This document shows positions 22,164-34,889 of a stretch of DNA of 64,000 nt, piece by piece. Source of the stretch: Ancylostoma caninum (taxonomy: Eukaryota; Nematoda; Chromadorea; Rhabditida; Ancylostomatidae). The notes under the pieces were generated by a model. That model did not search any database, was not told where the DNA came from, and saw only the letters and a list, made by a program, of their open reading frames with translations. A program made the position numbers and the translations under genes. The number at the start of each line of letters is the position of its first letter. Position 1 is the stretch's first letter. The stretch lies in the NCBI GenBank assembly GCA_037903475.1, contig JBAJFG010000269.1, positions 372,001 through 436,000 of the forward strand. The letters run 5' to 3'.

Positions 22164-23869
22164 ATGGCTAATTCCCTCGTCGTTATCTTGGTATGTCCAA
22201 CTGTTTCGAAACAATTTCCAGTTTCCATGAAAAATTGTTGCTCCATTTTGAATCTACCTGTAAGCTGGAAAATTTAGGTTCTCCTTGGACTTTTCGGAGG
22301 AGCGGCTTCGCAGCCGTCGGCAAACACATCCAGTTAGTTCTTTGCCAGATCCTAAGAGAAATCGCTCACTAGTCGCTTAGCAAGCTCCACGTTTGTTTAG
22401 ATATGACGACCTCTACTCCATTTCCAACGCTTCCACCAATTATACCTCCTCAACCACCAGTACAAACAACTCGTGAGTTCGCGAAACTTTTCCTACCTTA
22501 GGAGCGAAGAACCAAGCAGAGGACTTGTCACTGATGGGTTTTCTTCTACAGCGCGGGCTAGCTGCCCAAATCCACAGTTGACTGACAATATAAGAGAAAT
22601 TTTCTTGGACATGCACAACAGGCTGAGGTTGGTCGTGAGTAAATTATCGGTTCTCCCAAGCTTCTTACAATGAAATTTTGTTGTCTACCTCCAGAGGTAG
22701 CGTCGCAAGAGGACAGACAGAACGAAATGGAAATCTCGGAATTGCTCCACCTGCATTTTTGATGTACAAAATGGTACGCGATGGTAGATTCATCTTCTAT
22801 CATAATTGAAAAATGGCGTTTCGGACTATTGTTCTTGTATTAGGCTGCAGTGGCCTATTTTAGCAGAATCTACAGAATAGAATCTCCTGCGAAACAGCTG
22901 AACTATCGATAGGATTAAGAACTCTCGCGTGGGTATACGTGCTTCACTGATGCTATACTCATCATTCCCTCACACATTGGGGCACCCAATTCAGAAAAAT
23001 TTTCAAGAGCTTCTGTGAAGCGCCGATGCGAGCACCAGCTCTCGCCAACCATTCAACTGTGAGCCGTTGATTCTAGCATTTTGTTTCGGGCGATACGCCT
23101 CCTCAAAGCCATTTACCTGGTGATAGGTGCCCATGATCATAACAGCATGTCCTGAGGTTTTCTGATGGAAGAGAAGTTTCCTAGTGGAAGAGAAAAAGTT
23201 TGAAGACTGATAAAAATCTGGAGTGACTCAATCATCTCCCGATAACCTAATATTTCCAGCGCTATGATTGCAACGCGGAGTCGTACGCTCAACAGCATGT
23301 GAACACATGTGATGGTGTTTATCAGCCAGAATATGGGCATCCTGGATACAAGGAGAACGTCAACGTTCTGCGGAGGCAATCCAATTTTGAGGGAGCTGCT
23401 CAATGGGTAAGGTGTAAGCAACGCATTTTCAAAAGTTGGATTTAACCGAGGAAAATTTTTAAGGCAATGGCAAGTTGGTGGAGCCAGCTGGCCCAATTCG
23501 GTATCAGGACGGATATGCTGTTCACCGAACAGATGCGCAGAAGGAGAGATAGGAACATAAGAAAATTCACAAAAGCTAGTGGATTCTTTATCGAGGCACA
23601 CTTACACAGATATTCACCATTAATACGTTCAGATGGCATGGTGGAACAATATACGTCTGGGATGTGCTATTCGAAATTGCGGTTCTTTCATCTTTACTTC
23701 GTGCATGTATGCTCCAGGGTAAGATTTTGGCTCTCCTCTCATTACAGTGACATTGCCCATTTGGTGTCAATTCAGTGGTAATTATGTTGGCCAACGTGTC
23801 TACCAAGTCGGAGCAGTGTGTGGCGGTTGCCCACAGGGGTGCCGAAATGGACTCTGCCCCTCACCATAA
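22164..23869 (+). CDS. SCP/TAPS (CAP-domain) secreted protein, gene A
   Basis: Nine exons: 22164-22190, 22278-22332, 22401-22472, 22552-22627, 22695-22773, 23260-23406, 23464-23574, 23633-23718, 23776-23869. Together they make 747 nt (248 residues), and every phase joins correctly. The N-terminus is a signal peptide (MANSLVVILVLLGLFGGAAS), followed by a Thr/Pro-rich spacer (about residues 27-50) and one CAP domain. Visible CAP features are DMHNRLR, the AESYAQQHV helix, YKENVNVL (GEN-like), FTKMAWWNN-x3-GCA (signature 1, but the usual His before F-T is Lys), CMYAPGGNY (signature 2) and a Cys-rich C-terminus ending CPSP. Such proteins are secreted, and hookworm ASPs are abundant in host-stage secretions; a function for this one is not known. 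The donor after exon 7 is GC instead of GT. It is convergent with gene B. Confidence 0.88.
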
Positions 23870-26800
23870 AAGGAGTGAAGCCTTCCATCAGATGTGGAAG
23901 CAATTCATGAATCCTTTCTTCCTCATTCAAACTACAACCACCTCCTGATTTCAAAATGATTATCCTAGCCAGTGAGAGGCACACTGCACCAAACTACATA
24001 TGCTTGATATGATTGTCATTTTGTTATAGATTTCGTGAATAAACAAGCATGGCATCGACTTTCAGAGGCAGGATTCCACTACACTTTCATGGTTAAGCTA
24101 ATAGTAGATTCTGAATCTTCTCGACACGTTGATTCCAGCGTGTACATAAGCCATTTCAAAACCCTGTTTTCCCAAAACTGGCTCTGTAACAGTTTGCTGA
24201 CCCAAGTTGACGCATAAAGCGAAGATCTTATCGACTGAGTACGCCAAGACTTGTTGGCCAATTCTGCAGCTGTGGCGGGTAGCCAGCACTTGGAGCGATC
24301 TGCCTCCCGGCTCTAGAAAGCAGATAACACAACCCTGTCAATAACTTGGTTTTCGTCACCTGTATGACTGCTGACTTACATTATTAGAATAAGCGTAGCA
24401 AGAAAATCAAGGATCCATTGGTGTCATCAAAATGAAGAACGACAGGGCTCTTCCCTTCAACAGTTGGTGATCCGTAACAATCAAAGAACGACATCTATTC
24501 CGCTCCTATCTGGTCTTCAGCTAAAGTATTTTGGTAAAGCCATGTTGTTTTGGCTGAACGTTCACGTTCTGTGGGGTTGAAGTGGCGCATGGCTTTCTAC
24601 CTAAGGTAGCAGCTATACTCCTCAAAGAGTGTAGCACCTTGCGTCGCCGTCGCCAGTTCCGAGCAAGCTCCGCGGAAGTTCCTAAATCGAACCAAAGTGA
24701 CGTAATTCGCTCATTATGGAGCCGACAAGAACTCGAGTAATAATCCAAAAGGCCGTCAACATGGAGGGACGAACCCTTCCATGCGTGCCGATACCAAAAA
24801 TGTGGGACAGTGAACCCCGCCAAAAGCCCTTCAGTACGTAGCACTAGTGACTCCACCAGTTGTTTGTTTTCTGAAGATGACCCTCAGACAGACTCGCCCT
24901 CTGACTGTGCTACGTATCTGCGTCAGGTTTCAACTCCAACTATAACATGGAAATTTTTTTCATTAAAAACCTATCAAGTTTTTGTAATTATGGGAATAAT
25001 CCCAGGGGTGCATTTAGCACGAGCTTTACCAGAAATTTGAGGCTGCGGATTTCATTACTGGGGCACTCCGAAGTAGACATAGAAAAAAAATAGCGGAAAT
25101 TTTTCTTGTTCTACCACGGCTTCTTATATGGCCAGCTGAAGTCAAGCAAGAATATACTAATACAAAAATTGGACGAAAACAAAACATTTGATATGCTAGT
25201 CTCTCGGATCATTCTATCTGTCTCGAAACTCCCAGAAGTTCCGAAATGTGTCAAGCTTTGCGAGAGTTCCGCAGCTACTTTTTTCTCTGCGGCTCCATTC
25301 GGAAGTTCCGTTGAACCTCCGAAAAAATCGACGCGCGCTGCGGAAAAAAGGGGTGGCAGTTATGCATTACATACGTATACGTCTGAGAGAGTTGAGAGCA
25401 GAGCATCGGGAGGATATAGATTTTCATCTCTTGAAAGGTTTCCATGACTTTTTTTTTGCATTCATCGTTCATCATTCTCAAGTATGCGAGCGGAGCGAGC
25501 ATATCATTAGAATGGTTGTCATATCAATAAAATGGTTGATTCATACAAGCAAAAGCCTTGTTCTATGTGACTTCTCGCTCTATTGGATGAAATCATGAGC
25601 AGATCAGCAGTGATGGTCTGATTATAAGAATAAACTTGAGAAACGGAAATTCCGTGAGTGATTCCGTCAGAATCTGTGTTCTCTCGAGGAAAAATGTGTA
25701 GCCCTATTCAAATAGCCTCTTCGATGTCGACTCGAAGAAAATGATCTTTTTGCTGACAAGAGTCACGGACCAGGCTTGATCTCTTATAATTTACACTGGC
25801 AAAAATACTTGTATAGAATAGCCCTTAGCCCTCATTCCTCACTCTATTTTATAAGTTTTGAGACACGATTCAGAACATTCCCAGTGCTTTTCTGACTGAA
25901 TAGTCTTACTCAAACAGCCCACTTGTCAACCCAGGTTGATAGAGATGACGGCCGACGACAGTTTAAACATCAAGCGACATCATGAACATCATCAACATCA
26001 AGAATAGTGGTGGAAAAACTGTTAAAGAAGTCGCCTGTTATTCATAAATCAACGAAACCTTTGGAAACGAGGTTAAGTTTGTCTATTCTAGAAATGTAGA
26101 GTACTCTCCAGCTCTCCCCATTCGTGCTTTCGCACAGCTATTGGCATTTACTCTATCGATGCGCATGGCATTCCTGCTCGTGTTGCATAGATGTACACGC
26201 ACGTTGGGCTGCATCATGTGAGGTGTTACCTTATGGCGACAACATTAATCAACTTGAAGTTATGAGAAAAACCCGTCTTACGAGCGTTACTCCAGCTTAC
26301 ATGTAAAATTGATTTTGCTGGAATTCATTGTATTTACCACGACAACTAGGATGCGAATGCGTTGGCTGCAAGTTCGTGATAACTGCACGCACTTCGTGGT
26401 ATTCTCGCGACATCAAGACACGCTTCGCGAACACACTTATCACTGATTTCAGTGGCTGAACCATTTTATTCGACTCTCATTTTTGTTCTCCTTAAATTAT
26501 TCGCTCCAGATTTTCTTGCACTTTCTTATAAGTTTTGGTGATTCGAGTTATCGCTGTTTGAAAACACGCGCAGCAATTGTTTTGTGAGAGATGCTGCAAA
26601 ATTTTTTTACATGCTTGCGTACCGAGCCGTTTCCTACTTAGACCACTTATACATTAACTTCTGCAGTGGAATATTGAGACGTATAAATGTGGTGGCCAGC
26701 TCATTTATATCGGTTGTCATATATTCATCCTTTGCCTTCCATTCATGTGTAGTTCTGAAGTTCCGTCTGGAACACGAGAAGAAGGTGCATATTCCTGAGA

Positions 26801-27171
26801 AAGAGGGGCTTTGTTGCGATGGTTCTCATCAGGCTTGAGTCTAATAAAAATTTGAAGTTTTCACAACGGCGGGGATTCCTCTTCAAGCAATTGATCCAAG
26901 CTGAGTTGGCGCCAATGTACATATTCGAAGTTCTTCTTCGTCAACGAAATGGAAGTTAGTGAGCCCCGTCCGGGTGGATGACATCACGACCCGTTGAATT
27001 GTATACTATCTCTCGTACGTTTGCTGTCTTTGCCTCATTTCCACAGACATCAAGCGGCATGCTACCAACTTTGCTGTGGATTCAACATGCAAGAAGTGTG
27101 ATCGAAGACAACATTGTTGCAAAAGGATTTATATAGACCGCTTTCGGATACAACGGAAAGCTTTACTCCTT
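23870..27171. other. Intergenic between convergent SCP genes A and B
   Basis: An AATAAA at about 24037 could be the gene A polyadenylation signal. The stretch also contains the eroded TTAA MITE at 24063-24310. Open frames at 24521-24856 (-) and 25106-25447 (+) are unrecognised. No other gene seen. Confidence 0.4.
24063..24310. mobile_element. Eroded TTAA MITE, copy P5
   Basis: Starts with a degraded terminus (GAGGCAGGATTCCACTAC) and carries the family core (GATTCTGAATCTTCTCGA, then GCGGGTAGCCAGCAC). The right terminus and both TTAA sites are lost. Confidence 0.6.
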
Positions 27172-29829
27172 TTATGGTGCGGGGCAGAGTCCATTTTCAC
27201 ATGTGGTTGGACAACCGGCACACACTGCACCTACGTGGTAGATGTGTTGTCCAGGAACATTACCACTGAAATGACCTTAAATGAAGAGTGTTACTGTTAT
27301 GGAAAGTCACAGGAAGTCCTACCCTGGGGCATACATGCACGAGGTGAAGATAAATGAGCCACAATTTCGTATAGCACAACCCACGCGAGTGTTGCTCCAC
27401 CATGCCATCTGAAAGTAGTTGTAGTTGTTGCGAATATATGAGTGCGTTTCAATAAAATTTACTAACTTTAGAAAACTTTCTAATGTTTCTGTTGTTTCTC
27501 CTGCGCATTTGTTCAGTAAATAGCATGTCTGTTCTAATACCGTAAGTGGCCATCTGGCCCCACCAACTCGCCATGGCCTTGAAAACGTTTCTCATTCAAT
27601 GGATTTCTTCATCAAAGAAAACAATGTTCACCCATTGAGCCGCTCCTTCAAAATTGGATTGCCTGTTCAGAACGTTGACATTCTCTCTGTATCCCGGATG
27701 CCCATGGGCAGGCTGAGGACGTCCATCACATGTGTTAACATGTTGTTGCGCGTACGACTCTGCATTGCAGTCATACCGCTGGAAATACGGGAAAGATATT
27801 GTTGACTGGGGAAACAGATAACTTTCCAATGTCTTCTCTATTCGAGACTTTTTAGCACTTAGATTTCGTGCGAGAGACTTTTTTCCTCGATGCGCAGAGG
27901 GTCGCGATTCCGAAGTCACACATACAAGCTGCAGTACTCATAAAGGATGTGTTGCCGAAGAACAACTGTATTAGCATAGTGACGTCATAGCATGAAAGAT
28001 AGAGGGTAAACTGGTCGCCAAGAAGCAAACCCTTTCGATGGATGGGCCACGCACTCGGCTTCATATGAGAATCGCTGAGGCAGCGAGTGCGTTCGACCCC
28101 TATAGAATGTTTTGCGGCGAAGCTTTGATATACCAAGTTAGTGCTTCATCTTCGTAGTTTCGTCTGGTAGCAATTCACGGACCTCAAGAGATGAAAGGCC
28201 ATGCTGTTCTAGGAAACTTTACGTGTGAAAAACGTGTCGACGGTTGAGTGTTGATCGGTAAAGGGTAAATTTGAATAGGTTAAAACTTCAGTACGGATAA
28301 CATAAGTTATGTATTCGAACCCAGAACTATCCATTCTACAGTGAGCGCAGATAGATGTGAGCCTCTCAGATCGAATGCACGACATAACCGCTTGCGCTGG
28401 AGCAGTCACGATAGCAGATCTTACGGTTTTCTTGATAGATTTTTATCCTCTTCGATGCTTACTATCACGAATACTAAGTAACTATGGGAAACGTCTGTGA
28501 TATGCTGGTACGACGACCACTTCAGCGCAAGCAATGCGGTGGCGCTGCGTGATTCCTAGGCGATGAAGAGTGCATTTTCAGCGACGCTTACTACGCGTTA
28601 GTTTCTTTTTCATACGACCCGATATCACTTTCACAAAACTCATCAGTAGGTAGTGTGATTGCCCAGAAAGCAAATAATCCTGCACCTATCCTGGAAATTT
28701 TCATGGTGTTGCGAAGATTCTCTCAACACCACACAGGAATTTGGACTCTGTTCCCAAACTTTGGAGAAGGCCTGAGATGAGGTTGACTTCATCAGTGTGC
28801 GCGGCAGGCCAATGTCACACCTACATTTTCCGAGCCTTGGTCGGTACAACTGGAGGAAATTTTAAGATCAAAAACATTATTTGTGTTCACAACTAAACTG
28901 CCAACTCAAAAAAAAATCCCAATTTTTTCATTTTCTTCTTCCCCATTTTTTGGGGATAGATTATGCTTGTCCAAAGACTTTTGCCGCTCCCTATAGATGC
29001 ATCCACACACAAGGGAGTTGAGGGTATATCTCTTGTGAGAGATCATACTTAAATTCGTAACGACTCAGCAAATCTATCCACCCAACTGCAATCGAATTCC
29101 AGTCGGATCTCCGTTTTTCCTTTGCAATCGAATTTCCGTTTCAAAAGCTGTGAAAATATTCTCCAACAACCTAGTGAAGAAGTAAGTGCCCACGTAAGAC
29201 AACTATTTTTCCGCTTCATTGGTGAAAGCTATCAGCACACCGTACCAGTTTGTACATCGTATGTGTTGGTGGGGCAATTCCAAAGTGTCCATTCCGTTCT
29301 GTTTGTCCCCTTGCTACGCTAGCTCTAAAAGTAAAAGGAACACTTTCATTATACGGAGGGTCGCGAAACTAGCACTTTATTGCCAACTCACCTTAGCCGG
29401 TTATGCATGTCCAGGAAAATTTCCCTTATACCATCTGTCAATCCGGGGTTCGGGCAGCTAGCTCGTGCTGTAAAGGAAGCACGCGTTCATGATAAATGAT
29501 TTGCCTAGATTTGTTTTTCCAACAAAAAATCGTGAACTCACGAGTGGTTTCTGGTTCTGGTGGGATTGGTGGGATAGGAGGAATAGTTGGGAATGCAGTA
29601 GTGGTTGTATCTGAATGAACATTATAGTATGCCGTATTCAACGATTGCTTCCTAAAGCTGGTACAGTACTAACTGTTCTGCGCTGTGACTCCCTCGAAAA
29701 ATCCCAGAAGAACCTAAAATCTTCAGTTTCTTTGAAGTTTCTTTGAAGGATAGAACACGAGAGACGCTCACTATCGGGAAAGCTCTAGTTGACTTGACAT
29801 ACCAGTATGGCGATGAGGGGAAAAGGCAT
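27172..29829 (-). CDS. SCP/TAPS (CAP-domain) secreted protein, gene B
   Basis: Nine exons on the - strand, listed 5' to 3': 29829-29803, 29713-29674, 29610-29542, 29467-29392, 29324-29246, 27778-27632, 27577-27467, 27408-27323, 27265-27172. Total 729 nt (242 residues) with all phases consistent. The product is a signal peptide (MPFPLIAIL-VLLGFFEGV), a Thr/Pro-rich spacer of repeated IPP, and one CAP domain. Motifs include DMHNRLR, AESYAQQHVN, YRENVNVL, MAWWSN-x3-GCA, CMYAPGGN and a Cys-rich tail ending CPAP. Exon lengths 76, 79, 147, 111, 86 and 94 equal those of genes A and C. The large intron between 27778 and 29246 is the main difference. Likely secreted; role inferred only from the family. 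Confidence 0.9.
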
Positions 29830-29861
29830 TTTGGTGGTTGTACAAGTGTTGATTCCTCCTA

Positions 29862-29868
29862 TTTTATA
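29862..29868 (-). promoter_or_regulatory. TATA box of SCP gene B
   Basis: On the - strand the sequence reads TATAAAATAGGAGG, ending about 33 bp upstream of the ATG at 29829. Confidence 0.7.
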
Positions 29869-29869
29869 G

Positions 29870-32800
29870 CAGTGGAACCCTTGCTATATATGTATGACAC
29901 TTAATTTAGGGAGCAGAGTATGCTTACAAGCCAAAGCGTAAAGTATGAGTTGAACAACTGCATAGTACAAATGTTCTGAAGAGTTGTAGAGATTCTGATT
30001 CACATCGCAAAAGTCCTCCTAATATTAGGTGTACAGTGATATGTTTGCCAGTGGATTGTAGGAAACGTTGAACGGAAAGTGCAAGCAATGTCGTATCTCA
30101 AATATGGAGGGTGATCATGCATCGGCAATAGTTCAGCTAAAATGCTCTAATAGCGCTGCATCTAAACGATTGCTGTCTGTGGGCAACTAAGTGAAATTGC
30201 CTCGCTTTAAGAAGAGCATCGATGAACGACACATAAGTCGCTTTTGCAGTTCTGAAATGCTCGCATGGGCATGCATACTACCTACTAAATTGTTCCTTTT
30301 TGTTTCTCATGTTTGAGTAATCGGCTGATTGTGGATATCCTCGTTATGTTTGTTTCAACTAGGTGCATGGAGAGCGAAAAGGGCGACAAAAGCCAATTTT
30401 GTAAGCACAAGTTCCGTGCATCATTTTGGGCAGATGCGGAGAGTACGGAAAGCGCTCCATGTGTGCTAGCCATCCTCATTGCTTCGGCCTTGTCCAACAT
30501 ATCCCACTGCCTTATTTTAGAAATAAGGGTGTTGCTGGCAGACTCCCAAAAGACAGAAGACGAAATCAGAGACAGTTTTGAGAAATTTATGCATACCATC
30601 AGAACGTGTCGGGGACATTTAGATAGACCCTGCCAATATAGGATGTGCAATATAGGATGTTCCAACCAACGTGTTGTAGAACACCTTTCGCGAAAAGCAT
30701 ACGACCTGGAGGATTAATTTGTAGGCGTTTATCGATGTATGAACAGCTCAGTTGTCCTCAATTTTTGACCCGGAAAACCAGAAAACGATTGAAATTAAAG
30801 GAAGCACTCACATAAAATTTAGACTTCGAGATTTCGAGCTAATGTGGGATATATAAGTGCGCTGACAAGGAGAGAACAGTGGCTCAGAGTGGGCATTCAT
30901 TTGCAATGTGTACCATCTTATGTGTTTTTATGCTGATCTCGAATTCGTAGACCAAATTTCCTGCGGGTCCTCTTCACTGAGTCACACCTACTTTTTTCCG
31001 CACAGATTTAACATAGCACATAAGCACCTAACATACACATAACATAACACTCATTTATCGGACCCGAGCCGTGTTTGGTGTTTGTTTTAGTGCTTTCAAA
31101 CTACTCACCGCTTCTCGGGAGTGCAAAGGCCTTGCTAGTATGCCGCCGATACAGTTGCCATTCCCGGTTTTGAGCCTGTAGATGAGGGCGAGTAGGGCCC
31201 GGATGCATCATTGACAACGAAGCTAATCCGCTACCTAAGGAAGCACTACCCGTGCTAAAAGCCTACGTTAAGGTTCTGATGCGTGAACGTCTAGGCGGTG
31301 AAGGTAGCGTTACGCCGCAGGTGACGGCAAGAAAATGGTGTGTGCAGGTACGAAGTGCAAAGCGACGACCGATCACAACCATTCTATAGTCGCCGCCAAC
31401 GATTCGCATGCGGGTTTCTTTTTCTTCGATGTGATTCTTGTCATCATTTTTGATCCATGGCTTTCACAGTCGATATCTTGTGGTCACCAAGGATTCGCAT
31501 ATGGTTTTTTTTCCTGGGATATGATGATACTGATATTTTCCAAGAGCTAGGCCTTAAAATAAGGGCCAGCTCGGATGGATTAGGTGGTCACTGTGCTAAG
31601 AGGAAGGCGCCTGTTTTTCAAGTTATCGAGCTTCGTCGATTTTTGAGCTTATACTACGAAACTAGATCAAAATTTCATGGTTCACTAATCAGCGTTTCGT
31701 GCATAGGGAAACTTCAAGCTGGTGAAGTTCATGTTTGTAGCTTCTGTAGCGCGAAACGATTGAGGAAGACGAGCTTGCGACGAGAGGCCAGCCCGTGAAA
31801 GACACGTATTTCCCAGCCTCCATCGGTGTCCAATCTCGTGGTGCATCTGTTTATGCACAATGCCAAATATGATCACTAGAATCACATCATACAGCAAAAA
31901 AAAACAATGTGAAACTCATGGATCGAAAGTGATGATTAGAATCAACGGATAAAAAACACATAAGACTTTTGAAACCGCCTGTAAACGGAACGTAAATGAC
32001 CCTTAGAGCACCGAATCAACAAAGGTAAAAACTGCAAGGTAACGCCCACCTGCCGCTCAAATTCAGGTATGTCTTACCTCTGCCTTACCCCGCCGTTCCA
32101 GGATAAGTATGGGTACCAAGTTACGGGTAAGGTAGGGGGCGTTGCCTTCTTTACTCGAGGTAAACTCAATTATGCATATATATCAAATCTGTAGTTTTAT
32201 CACCTTTTTGAGCCTTCCATGACCTTTCTATGGTACCTCCTTAATTTACCTTCCTTGCGAAGGGCTGCATTGTGACTTGTCATGATGTATAACATAAATA
32301 AATAAATAATGCATCCCAGCCCAAGAACGAATAAGTGTAACTCACAACGGAGAACCCCGCAGAAAATCTAGGGAATGAATACGAGATCAGCGTCGAAAGC
32401 TGGACACGGTAGTAAAGTTATTGTGCGTAGTGTCTTGAGGATATTCACGCTTAGTCTATGCGACGATTTACCATTCCAGGTTATTGCAAGTTTTTTCCAC
32501 CCCAGTGCATGTAATTTTGTGATTTCCCGCATAGACGAACAGGAATATGTCTTTCATCGCTGTAGAAAGATGAAAATTTTCTAGTTCGTACCTGCCGAAA
32601 AAGTGTACAAATGTTGCCGGAGGCTCGAAGGAAATGGTTTTCCTACCTACCCCTCTCTGTCAGCATTTACCAAACAAAAATGAAAGAGGAAACAATGAGA
32701 CCGATTTGTATTGTCACCTCGGTACCTGAATACAATTCAGTCATTCCACAAATGCAATAATTGTTTCATCTGCTCTTGCTTCATATCTAAAATTTTTTCA

Positions 32801-33134
32801 AAGTGCTGTTCGTGGGTGTGGACCTTCAGTTCGTTTCATCTCGCTGAAGCATAAACAACATGCTATTTTGCAGTTCTCACAATGCTCACGGCCACAGCAG
32901 CATTCGCAGAATTCGCAGAACCAATCTGTCCTACGACACCTGGTATTGATCACAGACACTGTCATTCCATTTATTATCAGAAAAAATCAGAACAGCTATT
33001 GTATGGACACCTTCTACAGTTCAAATGTCTCGAGAAGTTCGTCAATACCGCAGACTTGTGAAAAAAAGGTATATACACGAAGCTAAAGGATTTGTATGAG
33101 TTGCTTTCGTATGTAACGAAATACATCACTCCTT
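29870..33134. other. Intergenic between SCP genes B and C
   Basis: No gene recognised. A pair of inverted segments (31425-31465 and 31905-31950, sharing GATCCATG and TTTCACA blocks) suggests a degraded foldback MITE. The open frames at 30285-30717 on both strands are unrecognised. Confidence 0.4.
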
Positions 33135-34843
33135 TCATGGTGCAGGACACAGCCCAGCCTCGCACGTAGTAGGACATCCGGCACAAACTGCTCCAACGTT
33201 ATAGACACGTTGTCCGACAACGTTTCCACTGAAACGCTCTTTGCTAGGCAAAGTCGCAATCATGAGAAGAGAGCGAAAATCTCACCCTGGAGCATACATG
33301 CACGACGTGAAAATGAAAGAACCACAATTTCGTATAGCGCATCCTAGACGAGAGTTGCTCCACCATGCCATCTAAAAGTGGTTGTATCAAATAATGGGTT
33401 CTAAGTAATAGTGGCTTTCAGGGAAGAAATACACTGACTTTGGTAAATTTTCTTATATTCCTGTTGTTCCTTCTGCGTATTTGCTGGGTGAACAGCATGT
33501 CAGTCCTAATACCGTGAGTGGCCAGCTGACCCCACCAACTCGCCATTGCCTTAAATTTCGCTTAATCAACAAATATTATAGAGGCGTAGTAATCACCCAT
33601 TGAGCAGCTCCCGCAAAATCGGACTGTCTGTTTAGAACGTTGATATTCTCCTTATATCCCGGGTGCCCTGCATCGGGCTGATTGCGACCATCACACATAT
33701 TCACATGCTGTTGTGCGTATGATTCCGCATTGCAGTCGTAGCGCTGTAAATTTATTTCATTTATTTTTTTCTGTACTTGTGGACATGTATCACAGGATTT
33801 CGGGCGAGTTTTCAACAGTTCTTGAGGAATGCAATGCGTGCTTACAGAATCGCGCCTTTCCGTTCTAATAATTTGATTGTGGAAGAAATTTCTTCACAAA
33901 AAATTCACGATTTGTTTTCTAATATTCTGTGAACAAAATATTTCGAAAGTATTCTAGAGAAAGCCAGTGAAAGCATATGTGTGGAGAGTGCTGCGAATAT
34001 ATGTTCCAATCATTTGAAGTGAGATCCTTCGGCTTTGAGAGTGTGTTCAAGTCCCTATAAGGGTAATACCTCAACGTGCCATCCTAACAAGTCTATTATG
34101 TTTCCTGCGATTTATTTGGTATAGTTCTGCCTCAACCTGATGAGAAGCCATTACGAAAGGTCAAGCGTAAAATGCCTTTCTCACATTTTCCTGAACATCG
34201 AATCTAATACTCGCACCATTTTATACATAGTAGACGTTGGTGGCGCAATCCCAAGATTTCCATTCCGTTCTGTTTGTCCCCTTGCAATGCTAGCTCTAAA
34301 AATAAGAGGTGAAGTTGATTTGTAAGAAAATGGTGAAACTGAAAGTTCATTACCAACCTCAGTCTGTTATGCATGTCCAAGAAGATCTCCCTTATCCCAT
34401 CTGTCAAGCCTGGATTCGGGCAGCTAGCTCGTGCTGTTGAGAAAGGAAGTATTTACAATAAGTACTCAGCTTAGCTTTTTCTTCCAAATTGCAACAAAAT
34501 AATGTGAACTCACGAGTTGTTTCTGGTTCTGGCGGGACTGGTGGGATCGGAGGAATGGTTGGAAATGCAGTAGTAGTTGTATCTTAATAAAAGCTAGAGC
34601 TTGCCGTAACGATTGCTTTTCAAAATTCGTACACTACTAACTGTTCTGCGCTGCAGCTCCTCCGAAAGATCCAAGAAGAACCTAAAATCCCTAAGCGTAG
34701 AACACAGTGGAGCGATTATTCATGAAAAGTATTAATTTGACAGACTAATGCGATGTTCGGAGTATGAGGCCACCAAAGCTTTTCCTGTTCCAGTAAAAAT
34801 TCTCGACACTCAGACATACCAGGAAGAAGAGGAATGGAATCAT
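33135..34843 (-). CDS. SCP/TAPS (CAP-domain) secreted protein, gene C
   Basis: Nine - strand exons: 34843-34820, 34681-34642, 34582-34514, 34433-34358, 34295-34217, 33743-33597, 33549-33439, 33371-33286, 33228-33135. Total 726 nt (241 residues), phases consistent, stop TGA. The signal peptide begins MIPFLFFL and continues VLLGSFGGAAAQ; a Thr/Pro spacer and one CAP domain follow. Motifs include DMHNRLR, RYDCNAESYAQQHVN, YKENINVL, MAWWSNSRLGCAIRNCG, CMYAPGGN and a C-terminus ending GLCPAP. It is the closest relative of gene B by eye. Tandem orientation with B and D indicates local duplication. Confidence 0.9.
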
Positions 34844-34877
34844 TGTGGTGTTCTTGCATGGTGTTATTTCCTCTTCT

Positions 34878-34886
34878 CTTTATACC
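34878..34886 (-). promoter_or_regulatory. TATA box of SCP gene C
   Basis: - strand sequence GGGTATAAAGAG, about 35 bp upstream of the ATG at 34843. Confidence 0.65.
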
Positions 34887-34889
34887 CAC

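Noticed and set aside
24521..24856. 111-codon - strand open frame as a gene
   Set aside because: No homology recognised, no splice context, and high Arg/Ser content typical of chance frames.
28300..28330. B-box-like GGGTTCGAATAC on the - strand
   Set aside because: No A-box or acceptor stem at the right distance; a single motif occurs by chance.
30285..30717. Overlapping open frames of about 126 and 134 codons on opposite strands
   Set aside because: No recognisable domain on either strand, and no flanking exons.
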